DNA of 64,000 nucleotides from NCBI GenBank assembly GCA_021773335.1, contig JAJFKG010000005.1:186001-250000 (forward strand), written 5' to 3'. Under the pieces are notes generated by a model, which was given only the letters and a program-made list of their open reading frames with translations, made no database searches and was not told the origin of the DNA. Origin of the DNA: Gammaproteobacteria bacterium (GTDB taxonomy: Bacteria > Pseudomonadota > Gammaproteobacteria > JAJFKG01). Shown piece by piece: positions 1 through 10,165 of this stretch; within the stretch, counting starts at the first letter, position 1, and each line of letters begins with the position of its first letter. Position numbers and translations under genes: made by a program.

Positions 1-3000
1 GCTGAATAGCTAGTATAGACTTCATTTGCTAAATCAAGCGCCTTCACCACATGACTGTCGCTTGCTTTAAGCGCAATTCGCCTAGCGACTTGTTCAACAG
101 CCTGTTTCTCGTAACGAGCCCTGAGCGCTTTATTTTGATCATCAGCAATGGAAAATTCATTTCTATATCGCTGTTTAGCATCCCTATAAGCACTGCTACC
201 TCTTTCTGCGGCAGAAACTCCAGCAATACTACTTGCGAACGCATTAACCTCTGTGGTTTTCGCTTTAGCATCAGCAAGCCTCAAGAGTTCTTGCGAGCCA
301 AAAATATAAATATCTGCTCTACTCTCTTTATCTTTAGCCAACTCAAGCAATCCAGATGGAGCTAATCCTGTGATCCCTAAAGCCTCTGATAACATCACAG
401 CATCTTGTTCGCTAAATAAGGCCTCTGCTTGCACTGAATCACCATTAACTTTGCTGCGCGTATTTTCGATCCACGAGTTGGTTAGAATAGCTTTAGCTGC
501 ATCCAGACTGTCTGGTGACCATACGAATAATTGCTCACCCTTAGCGAACAAGACTTCCAATATAGCTAGTAATTTGGGGAAATTAGCTTCGCCAAAACGC
601 CCCATTAAACCTGATAGATTTAACTGCTGCTGCCAAAAATCACTTTCATCGAGCAAAAACCGCCGCTGGGATTTCGGTGTTAAGTCACCATCTGACTTAA
701 CCTCGACACAAGGAGACTCACCAACTACGACTTCAGCAAAACGCTTTACGTTTGCCAAGTGGTATAACGGGCGCTTGCTCGCATCCGCATTTGTTCTAGG
801 ATAACGGAAACGTAGCAGCATTCTTAATGAAGTGCTTGAAGGCTCAGCAGGCGAACTGATATAAGTTTGCATCAGCTCATCAAACGCTTGCAGGCCCTGC
901 TCAGTGGCAAATAGATTCTGGTACGCATCCCCTCTACCCAATAAGTAGTTGACAAAACGCTCTGTTGCAAAGGGTGCATCAATGTCACCATTTTTATCGC
1001 TATCAAGAAGCTCTTTAACTCTTTTAAGCGTATATGCATCGAACCTCTCTGGAGTACCAGTAGCACTAATTAACTCTGCCGTATTAAGTGACCAATGTTT
1101 CTCTTGTTGTGTAAATTCATCAAACAAGGCATCAAGAGCTTTCTCTCCCTCTTGTTCAAATACAATCGGCACTCTCTTATGTGAAACTGAATCAGACGCT
1201 GAGATATCGACCGAGGGCCTCTCAGAAGCGCCTACAATTTCCAGGTATGCATCTGTAGAGGCTAAATCGTTACAATGTAACAACTGCGCGACTTTGAATC
1301 GCCTCAAATCTTGCAACTGCGCTTTTGGCGCTAGGGCAGCAAACAATTCTTCAGCATGTTTATCTAACGTAAATGTTTCTACGCTAGCAGTATCAACTTG
1401 AGTCTCAGCGATATAGCGCTCTAGCACATCAGTCAGCGAAATTCTATCAATGCCTTGCCATGTTTCCAACGACTCAGAAGTGTTAAAATGCTCCAACAGA
1501 TTTTCGTCAGCCGACGGACATCGCATCCGCAGCAAGTAGAGTCGTACTTCTTGAGATTTAACTTTAGCTGGATCGCCTTCATGCTCATACGTAGCAGTCA
1601 GTAAGTGCCACGCTTTGCGAAGTTGAAGCTGCTCTAGCAAAGCACCATCAAGGAGTGGAGTATCTTGGCCACCAGCACGAGTCAACGCATTTAGAAGAAC
1701 TTCATACGTCCAATTCCAATTGTCAGCATGGTCATTGGCTAAGAGATTTCTATATGCGTCAGCTAGGCGTTGCACCAAGAAATCTCTACCATCAAAACTA
1801 CCTGACTCCACAGTAAAACCACCATAGGGCTGGTCTGCTTTAATCTGCGTATCAATAAAGTGTAACGTACCTTCTGCGAGTTCATATGCTTTGGCATAAC
1901 CAGCACCTTTAAAGCCAGTGGTTAAACCAGCAGCCAATAGTTGACTAGCACCTTTTGCCTTGTAGATATCGTAGTTTGCAGGAGAAGCAAACGCTTGAAT
2001 CAGCTCACTGGTAGTTTGGTTCCATACAAAAGTTGTCCATGCTCTAAAATTATCGCCACTTGTTTGTTCATTCTTATCATAGATATGAGCGCGCACAAGT
2101 TCATTGAAGTGCCTGTATAGCCCCGCATCTTTTTTAATGTGAGCAAAGAACTGTCTATCTAACTCGCTGAGCTTAATTGCATTTTCACCATCCTTCACGC
2201 ACTCAGAAACTAAGTAGTCCCAACGCGCCCTTAAGTATGTCAATTTTTCCGCGGGAGTTGCGAATAACATCGCAAGCGGAGTAAATTCACAGCTCGAGCC
2301 TACATTAGCTTGAGACAAATGCTGCTCGAAAATATCCCTTAGTCTAAGCTCATTCTTAGTGGACATATTGCCATTATCATTTCCAGCTAGAATCAACCCC
2401 GCATACTTAACAGACTCTTCTTCACGCGTACCCGCCGCAAAACGCGACTGGCTATCAACCAACAAGAATTGCATCTTATTGAGCTGCATACTATGGAGAG
2501 CATCTTGTAGCATTAGTCCAATAAATTGTTCAGGCCCAAATGCCCATTTTTCTAGGTAACCCGTAACCTGCTGTTTAGTCGACTGCGAGCTTGTTGCTTG
2601 CGACGCATCGACTTCCGCGGTTGCAGCCTCCCAAAGTGGCACCTCTTCATTCGCCAAATGCTGCAAGTACGTTTCCAAAACGCCCCGTAAAATCTCTTGG
2701 ATAGATTTTTCAGGTGTTTGCTGAACATCACCAGAACCTAATCCAATGCTCACTGTAGCACCTAAGTCAAACACATCACCGCTAGCACCTAGTGGATTTT
2801 GACGCAAATAGTCGTAATACCATTTCGCATGTGCGCTCATGGTGTATTCACGGGGCTTATCTTCCCCCTGATAACCAGATGAAAATTCACCATTTATCAA
2901 TTCATGAATATGCTTAATTCGGTAAAGTTGTTTATTCTCAGCAGATGCATATTTTTCAATAAGCTCATGCGCCTGTTGATTCCAAGGATAATCACTCGTT

Positions 3001-6000
3001 TGAACGTACTTACTTATGATCTTATCAAAGACAATTTGTAGGCCACTATTGTAGTTTTGATCATAAAGTAAGAAGAAATCCAAGAAACGAGTATCAAAGT
3101 CGTCTTCAACCAGCGCTCCATTGGCTGCTGTCATTAACTTCGTTTGCAAACGCGCAGCTAACCAAATTTCTAGCTGTTCCTGCAAGCCATCTATAGGATA
3201 GAGTCCCATAGCGAGTAATAACGGCACAGCCTCCGCACCCATTGGTGCACTTGGTGAACGATTAGCAATATAAGTTTTAACTACTTCAAGTGCGCGCGAA
3301 CGACTCTGAGTGCCGGAGCAAACACGAGGGACAGCTAAACTGAGCTCATCATCCCACGCCGTAATGTCATCCTCAAACTGTTTCACTGCTGAACGCAAAT
3401 CACTGTATGACGTGCCATTCGTTTGAGCTTTTAACAAATAATACTCAAACTGATTCAAGCGTAAGCGCTCAACTAAATCGTCTTGAGCAATCCGGCTAAA
3501 AAGAAGTCCAGCAACAGATGAATACGCTTGCTGCTCCTCAACACTAGCAACATCAGCCCTAGCTTTCGCGTCAAGTTCGTCTAGGAATGCCGTAAGCTGC
3601 TCTCGCACGTGCTCGCCTACGTCACCGGTAAGATCAAAAGCCCTTCCCGAACTACCATAAGCATAGCCTGCTGCTGTAATTCCCGTTAAGAAGTCCTTAA
3701 CCTCTGAAGAAATTGTCGCCTTCACTAAATGAGTAGCATCGTCAAAGTCAGCAGCTAACGGTGAGCGTAACTGCTCCATCATCCCTTTGAGACGATAGAA
3801 CTGCTGCACTTTAGCACTACAGTAGGCATCTATTCGTGTATTCGCTGCTTCATTCCACTCTTGCTTAGTGCATCGAATATATGTCAAAGCGCTTTCTTCA
3901 ACGGCTTTTTCAACCAACTTAACTGCGGTTATTATTTCAGCGTGCATAGGTTGTTCAAGGTTTTCTTTGTCCGTAGCAAGTCTTCGTTTACTTAAGCGTC
4001 GGTCAAAGAACTCATCATCCCAAGCAGTAAATTTACCCTTATTACCTGTGGTTGTATTCGCTGTTGACAACAAGTGTAGAAAGCGTTTGCGAGCAAATCC
4101 AGCCTGTTGTTCTGGGGTTCCTAGTAGTAACGCTATTGCGGCATATTGTGATGACTGGCCATCAAAACCATCGTGTACGCGACTTTCTGCGCCTTGGGTT
4201 GCCTTAATCACCGCCTTACGCAAATTCTTCGAGTCGTCAGTGTCACCTAACATTTTCTTTAAGACGATATTCAAACATGCTTGAACATTACTGTTTTGAG
4301 CAACATAACCAATCAAGTCATCTGCGCTAATGCCGCTAATAAAGTCGGCTCCCTCTAGACAAGCTTTTAACTCACCGATATCAAGTTGGAGCTGCTCACC
4401 GGAACCCTGGTAATGCTTGGCGATAAAATAAATAAGATTTGCTTGCCCATCAGTCAGCGTATTAGTCTGGTTGTCATCTAGTCCATCATCAACCAAGCCT
4501 CGCAAGACCGTGTAGAGCTTACCCTGTAAATATATATCAAACTGTTTACGAACAGCTTGCACCGTTTCATCACTGGGTTCTAACGTCGCTAACTTCGCTA
4601 ATTCTGTCACTAGCAGCCTTTTGTTTTCGACGCTACTGTCAGCAGTAGCAGTCCCAACGGTTCCTGCAAAGGGGACTGTAAACTCTTGTCCGTTATCTGC
4701 TTTTAGAGCTGCAATAACGACAGCCTTTGCAAACTTAATTTGCTCGTGATTTAAACCCTTGCCCATGGTTGGCGTAAAAGTGCTGACTAGTTGCCTATAT
4801 TTGGCCAAGTCACCCGAGAATGTGCGTAAACGTGGAAGATTTGCTAAAAGCTCGGCAAACGTTTTCTCTGGACCAAGAAGCTCTGTATAACGTTTCTGAA
4901 TATGGAAATCCGTATACTTCCGCGTTAAAAATTGTGCTGCACTACCAGCTGCATCGGGAGATTCGTCTTCATAAATAATACGGTAGTTTGGCAAAACCAG
5001 CTCTAAGCAAGCTTTGACCTCGTCATTCTGCAACAATTCAACCACTGGGCGTTGCTCAGCCCTATCCGGATAATTGCCAAATTCAGTGGCACCATTAACA
5101 AGCGCATAAACCAATCTTAGGCCATAAACTTGCTGAGGATTGCCTGCTCTTTTTGCTAAACGTATAGCGAGCCTTAGATTGCGACTTAAAATCTCGATAT
5201 TTTCGTCATTGACACCTCGCTCAAGCAAGTGTGTGTCAACCACCCCATAAGGCGGCAAAATTGAATCAATATGTGTGCCTAACAACTCTTTATTGGTTAA
5301 CCGTTCTGGTGCAACCGAATCCAAACACATTTTAACCAAGCGCTTATACTGAGGCTGCCCCCTCACAAGGTCTTTGTACGCCGGCAAACCCCGCATATGT
5401 CGAAGAAAATGCGCATAAGCACTGCGTCGTTGTGGCCATGCGGTATCACTGCCGTTATCCTTTCTGAAAGCACCAACAAAACGGCCTGCAAACTCATTTA
5501 ATGTTTCGTCACTGCCAAGAAAAGCCGGTTTACGCGCTGTATCTAGATCACTTGCGGACTCAAGGCCTATAATTTGGTTCCACAACGCTTTCTGTGCCAG
5601 TTTTAAGTGATGGTAGTATTCTCTAAACCAATTAAAAACATTCTCGCGACCGTGCTTGCTACGGCATAAAATGCTAAACCTATCCGCGAAACGTTGCTGA
5701 GCATGCTCCGCAAATTCAAATCTTCGCTGAATACTGTTTCTAGAGGTATTGAAACGTTGGATAAAGGTTTGCTCTACTGTTAACGGCTTTGTTGTTGCTG
5801 TGTACAGATACGAATCTAAACTAACACTACGCCTGCCGCTCAAATCAGCAGGATTACCCTGCTCAACGATCTTTATCACTTCGTGTGTTGGATGCTCATT
5901 CTCGAGCGCATATAAAGCATCTTTTAAGCGTTGTAAATATGCGCGGTCTTCTGCAACTTGCTTGGAATTATCTGTAAAAGAGAACCAATAAGTTGGGTTG

Positions 6001-7961
6001 AACACTTTAGCTACCGTACTTGGTAATCGGCTAGTAACGTCAGCAATAATCAGCCTTAGCAGCGCGACATTTCTTACTCTTAAAGTTGCCTTTTCCTCGC
6101 TTACGGCTTGTGCAGTTAAACTATTATCTGGCTTCGGTGTTAGGAAGCTGACACAAGCTTCTGTTGTTGACAATGTTATTGCGGTTTCAGCTTGTTGCAC
6201 CGCTCCACTGCCTTCAATATGTCTTTGGTATGCGGTCGCAACATCAGCCCTAAAACGCTGCTCAGCACTGATATCAAGGACAGGATTAGTGTGCCCTCTA
6301 ACATGGCCTGCAAGTTGTCTGACGTACTTTAAATACGCCTGGTGTTGATTTCGCTCTGACTCATGCGCATCAATCGACCATGGCATGCTACCTGGCTGTA
6401 GTGCTTCAATTTTTTGCTCAAGCCGAGTTTCTTCTTGGCGCAAAAATGCTTCCAGCTCGGCTTTTTCACTAATAGGAATACTACGTATACGAAACTGGCC
6501 ACTATCAGAATCTTTATTTTCACGAATAACTGCATCCAGCGTTTCTTGGCGAGTTATCCATTTAGGTGCTTCTGCACCCTCATTGTCATCTCCAAGAAAA
6601 TACTCAAAAATATCTTCAGCTTCCATATCAGACAGTGCATATTCAGACGTCGCATCTTGATCATCACTCAAAAACTGATGAACTTTATTTTGCAAAGCTT
6701 CAAATATAGCCGCCTTATGCATGTTAGTCTGCCATTCGACAGCATCCAGAAAACCCTCGTAAATTCGTTTTGTTTCTTTAATCTGTGAAACGCTGCTAGT
6801 GCCACTCCAACCGACAAAAGGTATTGCTGATAAAAAAGCATGTCCCATTTTCTCCCAGAATGTGGGCTCTAACGCCTTTAAATCCTCTCGCTCTTTGGCT
6901 AAAAGCCCAGCCAACTCAGGAGCACCTTCCTCGTAGCAGTGATATAGCACCTCGGTACTTCTACTGTCATGCGTATTATAAGGGTGGCGCTCATCGCGTG
7001 TTGGTATAAAGCCAACAGCGCCGTCATCATAATAGACTTGATCTCTATGAACCGGCCCAACAGTATCATCTGATTCAGGAAGCGTACTGGGATCAAGCGT
7101 TGGCGTCGTAGTGTTGCTTTCACCTGCATCACCATCAGTAGACGTGCTAGCACTTGCAACCGGGGGGGTAGCAGTAGGCACTGACGATATACCCAAGCCC
7201 CGCTTTGCTGTTTCCTGATTTGCTTCAAGCTCAGCGATTGTCTTAGCAATTTCTTTTACCCTGCGTCGCACAGCGACAAGTTTCGCTGCTATTTGCTTAA
7301 TTTTGGTTATTTTTTCGAGGATATTTTGCTTCTTATCGGCCACCTGCTGCTGATTCGTTGCAGCATCAGTATGTTGTGTCAGATCGCCTAGCTCTTGCTG
7401 CAGTGTCTTGTAAGTAGGCTCTGCAGCACGTAGTGCCTGCTTCAACTCACTTTCTTGCCTCTTTAAGCCTAATAACTCAAGCTTCAAATCGCCAGCTTTA
7501 GCTCGCACATAATTCAAGTAATCCGCATGACCGGTGTTGCGCATTGTCACCAAGGTGCCCATCATACGCCCAATTCGCTCTTTTCGAGTCGCGCTATTTA
7601 CAAAATCTCGGCAGCGTTTAACCCTGGACTCATCAAATACACCACGAAAGGCTGGCACTTTATCGCCTAGGGCAAGCTCTTCTTGTCTACGTTGTTTTTG
7701 GAATTCAATCGCAGTTAGTGCGGTACGGCCTAAGGTTCTGGTAAGCAGGTAATCCGGCGCAGACACTCCACGCTTTGCTCTCGCCATTGGCACCAAGGGC
7801 ATGGTAAATTGTTGACCGTCAACTTCCCAAGTTAGGGGATTTTGGTAGAGAGCCTTTACGGTACCCTTGAACTCTCGGCTGTTACCAGCAGTAGGCTCAA
7901 GAGGCTTTCCTTGAAGAAAATCAGTTACAGTCCGTCTTGATAAAGTGTCACCTGTACTCAT
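1..7961 (-). CDS. Giant protein of unknown function, C-terminal end beyond the window
   Basis: One minus-strand frame starts at ATG 7961 (MSTGDTLSRR) and stays open to the left edge. That gives at least 2653 codons without a stop; I read it at the start, around 7000-6300, around 4000 and at 1000-1. No other reading frame in this span is long. I recognise no catalytic domain. Residues about 150-260 are Lys/Glu/Gln-rich and look coiled-coil. They are followed by a Thr/Ser/Pro-rich linker (about 265-310) and then long, mainly helical, charged sequence. A short hydrophobic stretch (HAFLSAIPFVGW) lies near residue 395. At 969-1004 the frame encodes an EF-hand-like loop (DSDKNGDIDAPF) flanked by two helices. 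There is no signal peptide. The size, the helical low-complexity make-up and the neighbouring 316-aa protein would fit a large secreted effector or a surface/cytoskeletal-type protein, but that is inference only. Confidence 0.8.
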   Translation of the reverse strand, partial: MSTGDTLSRRTVTDFLQGKPLEPTAGNSREFKGTVKALYQNPLTWEVDGQQFTMPLVPMARAKRGVSAPDYLLTRTLGRTALTAIEFQKQRRQEELALGDKVPAFRGVFDESRVKRCRDFVNSATRKERIGRMMGTLVTMRNTGHADYLNYVRAKAGDLKLELLGLKRQESELKQALRAAEPTYKTLQQELGDLTQHTDAATNQQQVADKKQNILEKITKIKQIAAKLVAVRRRVKEIAKTIAELEANQETAKRGLGISSVPTATPPVASASTSTDGDAGESNTTTPTLDPSTLPESDDTVGPVHRDQVYYDDGAVGFIPTRDERHPYNTHDSRSTEVLYHCYEEGAPELAGLLAKEREDLKALEPTFWEKMGHAFLSAIPFVGWSGTSSVSQIKETKRIYEGFLDAVEWQTNMHKAAIFEALQNKVHQFLSDDQDATSEYALSDMEAEDIFEYFLGDDNEGAEAPKWITRQETLDAVIRENKDSDSGQFRIRSIPISEKAELEAFLRQEETRLEQKIEALQPGSMPWSIDAHESERNQHQAYLKYVRQLAGHVRGHTNPVLDISAEQRFRADVATAYQRHIEGSGAVQQAETAITLSTTEACVSFLTPKPDNSLTAQAVSEEKATLRVRNVALLRLIIADVTSRLPSTVAKVFNPTYWFSFTDNSKQVAEDRAYLQRLKDALYALENEHPTHEVIKIVEQGNPADLSGRRSVSLDSYLYTATTKPLTVEQTFIQRFNTSRNSIQRRFEFAEHAQQRFADRFSILCRSKHGRENVFNWFREYYHHLKLAQKALWNQIIGLESASDLDTARKPAFLGSDETLNEFAGRFVGAFRKDNGSDTAWPQRRSAYAHFLRHMRGLPAYKDLVRGQPQYKRLVKMCLDSVAPERLTNKELLGTHIDSILPPYGVVDTHLLERGVNDENIEILSRNLRLAIRLAKRAGNPQQVYGLRLVYALVNGATEFGNYPDRAEQRPVVELLQNDEVKACLELVLPNYRIIYEDESPDAAGSAAQFLTRKYTDFHIQKRYTELLGPEKTFAELLANLPRLRTFSGDLAKYRQLVSTFTPTMGKGLNHEQIKFAKAVVIAALKADNGQEFTVPFAGTVGTATADSSVENKRLLVTELAKLATLEPSDETVQAVRKQFDIYLQGKLYTVLRGLVDDGLDDNQTNTLTDGQANLIYFIAKHYQGSGEQLQLDIGELKACLEGADFISGISADDLIGYVAQNSNVQACLNIVLKKMLGDTDDSKNLRKAVIKATQGAESRVHDGFDGQSSQYAAIALLLGTPEQQAGFARKRFLHLLSTANTTTGNKGKFTAWDDEFFDRRLSKRRLATDKENLEQPMHAEIITAVKLVEKAVEESALTYIRCTKQEWNEAANTRIDAYCSAKVQQFYRLKGMMEQLRSPLAADFDDATHLVKATISSEVKDFLTGITAAGYAYGSSGRAFDLTGDVGEHVREQLTAFLDELDAKARADVASVEEQQAYSSVAGLLFSRIAQDDLVERLRLNQFEYYLLKAQTNGTSYSDLRSAVKQFEDDITAWDDELSLAVPRVCSGTQSRSRALEVVKTYIANRSPSAPMGAEAVPLLLAMGLYPIDGLQEQLEIWLAARLQTKLMTAANGALVEDDFDTRFLDFFLLYDQNYNSGLQIVFDKIISKYVQTSDYPWNQQAHELIEKYASAENKQLYRIKHIHELINGEFSSGYQGEDKPREYTMSAHAKWYYDYLRQNPLGASGDVFDLGATVSIGLGSGDVQQTPEKSIQEILRGVLETYLQHLANEEVPLWEAATAEVDASQATSSQSTKQQVTGYLEKWAFGPEQFIGLMLQDALHSMQLNKMQFLLVDSQSRFAAGTREEESVKYAGLILAGNDNGNMSTKNELRLRDIFEQHLSQANVGSSCEFTPLAMLFATPAEKLTYLRARWDYLVSECVKDGENAIKLSELDRQFFAHIKKDAGLYRHFNELVRAHIYDKNEQTSGDNFRAWTTFVWNQTTSELIQAFASPANYDIYKAKGASQLLAAGLTTGFKGAGYAKAYELAEGTLHFIDTQIKADQPYGGFTVESGSFDGRDFLVQRLADAYRNLLANDHADNWNWTYEVLLNALTRAGGQDTPLLDGALLEQLQLRKAWHLLTATYEHEGDPAKVKSQEVRLYLLRMRCPSADENLLEHFNTSESLETWQGIDRISLTDVLERYIAETQVDTASVETFTLDKHAEELFAALAPKAQLQDLRRFKVAQLLHCNDLASTDAYLEIVGASERPSVDISASDSVSHKRVPIVFEQEGEKALDALFDEFTQQEKHWSLNTAELISATGTPERFDAYTLKRVKELLDSDKNGDIDAPFATERFVNYLLGRGDAYQNLFATEQGLQAFDELMQTYISSPAEPSSTSLRMLLRFRYPRTNADASKRPLYHLANVKRFAEVVVGESPCVEVKSDGDLTPKSQRRFLLDESDFWQQQLNLSGLMGRFGEANFPKLLAILEVLFAKGEQLFVWSPDSLDAAKAILTNSWIENTRSKVNGDSVQAEALFSEQDAVMLSEALGITGLAPSGLLELAKDKESRADIYIFGSQELLRLADAKAKTTEVNAFASSIAGVSAAERGSSAYRDAKQRYRNEFSIADDQNKALRARYEKQAVEQVARRIALKASDSHVVKALDLANEVYTSYS

Positions 7962-8533
7962 GCTTGACTACCCCTTAGGTGTTTTCTAAATAGGTTTGAA
8001 AGGTTGGATAACTGGAGGTGTTGCCCGCTAACGAAGATGCGACTCGAAATGTCACCAGCGGCACAGTTGGCATGTGAGAAATTGTTGCTCATATTTGCCA
8101 TCATTAGTTTAGTTACCCCACTCATACGAGAAGCGTTAACGCGAAAACACGCGCTAACGCAGTAATTCTTAATGGCGTCCATGCCTATTAAAGTATAAAG
8201 CGGTTTGATGCTTAGCTGGTAGCTTATTCTTATTTATTCGCGCGCTATACCAGGACTATACATCGTTTTAACTGATGCTGCCGGCTTCGACAGGCATTCA
8301 TCTATGATGGTAAATACAGAAACTTGTTTTTACTTACCCATTTTCACCTACTAGGTAAATAAAACTTTACAATGCAGTTTATTCTACACAACTCGAAAAG
8401 TTTTGCAACAAAAACACCGTGAGTTGACTGGCAGTTTACGCGTAGCTAGGGGCTCATGAGAAAATTTAAAAACAAATTAATAAAAATGCAAAAAACGCTT
8501 TGCTTTCTATCTTGTTTTTCCATTGCTGGCTAA
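7962..8533. other. Intergenic region between two unknown accessory genes
   Basis: This stretch of about 570 bases is A+T-rich and holds no convincing gene. A minus-strand frame of 74 codons overlaps the start of the giant gene but has no ribosome binding site or recognisable sequence. It should contain the promoter of the giant gene; I could not pick out a clear sigma-70 pair. Confidence 0.5.
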
Positions 8534-9484
8534 CTAGTAAGACGATGATGGGCTTGATGAACTGCTGTCGTAACTATAGCTTTTTCCAGCATCACTGTGG
8601 GTTGTAGGAGTCGCTATAAAGCTCGTCCCCAGATGATCAAACGAAGCACCCTCATCAAACGTACCAACCTGGAAACTCCCTGTATCACCACTACGCTTAC
8701 CGTCCTGAGGAGGAACAACGATACTTTGGGAAGCGCGCGCAGGTGCGCTCCGCAACGATGCGGACGCATAGTGATTTTCTATTGACTCAAATGGATTAGT
8801 AGTTCTACTCCCACTAGGCTTTTCGTAATTATTAAGCAGCCTAGGTACAATAGTCAGTGGATCACGACTACAAAGTGCGCTAACAATTTCGTCCTGGTAC
8901 GTCGGAGTACTCGAGAGCTGCTGATAAGTATCAGTTGCTGGATGACCAGCTGTGTGAGGTTTTGCAAACGAAAACAGTAAGAGAGAAACTTTTAACCCAA
9001 CAGAAAGCTCAGCATTCACATCCACCCCTCTCGCAATCAACGTATCAAGAGCCGTCACCAAGTTAGAATGGCTACCACCACCACGAACTAAATCCCTAGC
9101 GCTCACTGTACGTTGTAAAGATTGCTTATACGCGACCAATAGCAGGGCTATTTTAGAAGCAGTACCCAGCTTGGGGGCATCAGAGTAAGATGCAGAGGAC
9201 GATCCCGCAGCTAACGGAACCAATTCTTCCCGGCTCGTTACTCTAACCAATCGAGATGAAGCATCAACGTTCACTACGTGCTTAACCATAGTCAACAGTT
9301 CCCGCGCCTTTTGTGCTTCTGCAGTATATGTATAACGGGGCCCACAGCAACAAAAGAAAAGACTCAAACAGGTGCGTGATGCTCCCCTCGTTACAACATC
9401 GCCAAGCAGAGTATTAATATTTTCTTGAAATTCGGGTAGAGATTGATAGGGTTCGGTGTTTTGACGGCGGCGAGTTTGATGCAT
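8534..9484 (-). CDS. Unknown 316-aa protein with Cys cluster and poly-Ser C-terminus
   Basis: I do not recognise a family. The protein begins MHQTRRRQNT and has no signal peptide. It carries a hydrophobic Cys cluster (LSLFFCCCGPRY) at about residues 41-53. The middle is helical (about residues 55-210), with a short hydrophobic piece VGLKVSLLLFSF. The last 100 residues are rich in Ser, Thr, Ala and Gly and end in SYSYDSSSSSPSSSY. Clusters of adjacent Cys next to aromatic residues are seen in proteins that become lipid-modified in eukaryotic cells. Short tails rich in small polar residues are seen in many type IV secretion substrates. Both points are only suggestive. It is transcribed in the same direction as the giant gene about 570 bases downstream. 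A translocated effector is one possibility. Confidence 0.65.
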   Translation of the reverse strand: MHQTRRRQNTEPYQSLPEFQENINTLLGDVVTRGASRTCLSLFFCCCGPRYTYTAEAQKARELLTMVKHVVNVDASSRLVRVTSREELVPLAAGSSSASYSDAPKLGTASKIALLLVAYKQSLQRTVSARDLVRGGGSHSNLVTALDTLIARGVDVNAELSVGLKVSLLLFSFAKPHTAGHPATDTYQQLSSTPTYQDEIVSALCSRDPLTIVPRLLNNYEKPSGSRTTNPFESIENHYASASLRSAPARASQSIVVPPQDGKRSGDTGSFQVGTFDEGASFDHLGTSFIATPTTHSDAGKSYSYDSSSSSPSSSY

Positions 9485-9900
9485 AATAAAAACCTCAATA
9501 AATCAAAAAAGCACGTGCATGCACGTGACATAATTCATCCTTGATAGAATTAGAATAATGAAAGTGGCTTTACGCGGTTGGTATAAATAGCACAAAGCGC
9601 TTGTGTATCCATATCGCCACAGAAATTCTGTTCGTTAACTTAGCAAAAGCTCATAAAATTTTCAAGCAAAAATTCTCTATACCACTCCAGCAAAAATAGT
9701 TTTTGCATTAACGCTTTGTTTGTATGGTGTTGCGAGGGGTTTGATTTGCTGCCTGGGTTTAATCGATTGAGCTTGAATACGCAGCACTGTGTGAATCACT
9801 TGAGTCATGCGACCAATGAGATTCATCTCCGCACTTGATAGCAACTTACCACAATGCGCCTCTTGCTTTTTCTAGGCGTGAATCTTCAATAACGCGTTTT
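9485..9900. other. Intergenic region, no gene seen
   Basis: About 400 A+T-rich bases upstream of the 316-aa gene. I see no gene, tRNA or clear terminator. The part next to 9484 should hold that gene's promoter. A composite palindromic element begins at 9901. Confidence 0.4.
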
Positions 9901-10120
9901 GTAGACTACTGTCTTTGCGTCAAACCCAGATGTAGCCTTGATGCGCACCTACGGTGCTTATCAAGGCTACCTTAGCATTTGTTCCTACGTAAGCCGTAGC
10001 CCGGATAAGCGCGGCACGCGCGTCATCCGGGGAGGTTGTTTGCGATTGCTGTTCCCGGATGACGTTGCTGCGCAACTTATCCGGGCTACATATGAGCTTG
10101 ACTAGAAGACAGTAGGCTAC
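9901..10120. repeat. Composite palindromic element with imperfect terminal inverted repeats
   Basis: The ends are imperfect inverted copies of each other: 9901-9923 begins GTAGACTACTGTCTT, and the complement of 10098-10120 begins GTAGCCTACTGTCTT. About 19 of 23 positions match. Inside are a short palindrome at 9932-9970 (gtagccttgatgcgcacc... and its inverse) and a 94-base imperfect palindrome at 9996-10089 (gtagcccggataagcgcggc... to ...cttatccgggctac). The 94-base module recurs almost unchanged, in opposite orientation, at 44154-44247, including its non-palindromic centre. There is no reading frame inside, so this is a MITE- or REP-like non-autonomous element. Confidence 0.8.
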
Positions 10121-10165
10121 TTTAAGGCTTTATTCGTGGGGATAGGTTAGCTCAGGATGACCAAA

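Noticed and set aside
370-804. Plus-strand frames of 60-150 codons across 1-7960
   Set aside because: All are antisense shadows of the single long minus-strand frame; none has a ribosome site or recognisable product.
7958-8182. 74-codon minus-strand frame just before the giant gene
   Set aside because: It overlaps the giant gene's start in another frame, lacks a ribosome site and resembles nothing.
8271-8300. tgccggcttcgac, reminiscent of the tmRNA 5' end
   Set aside because: No matching tRNA-like 3' end with CCA, no tag-peptide frame and the surrounding consensus is absent.
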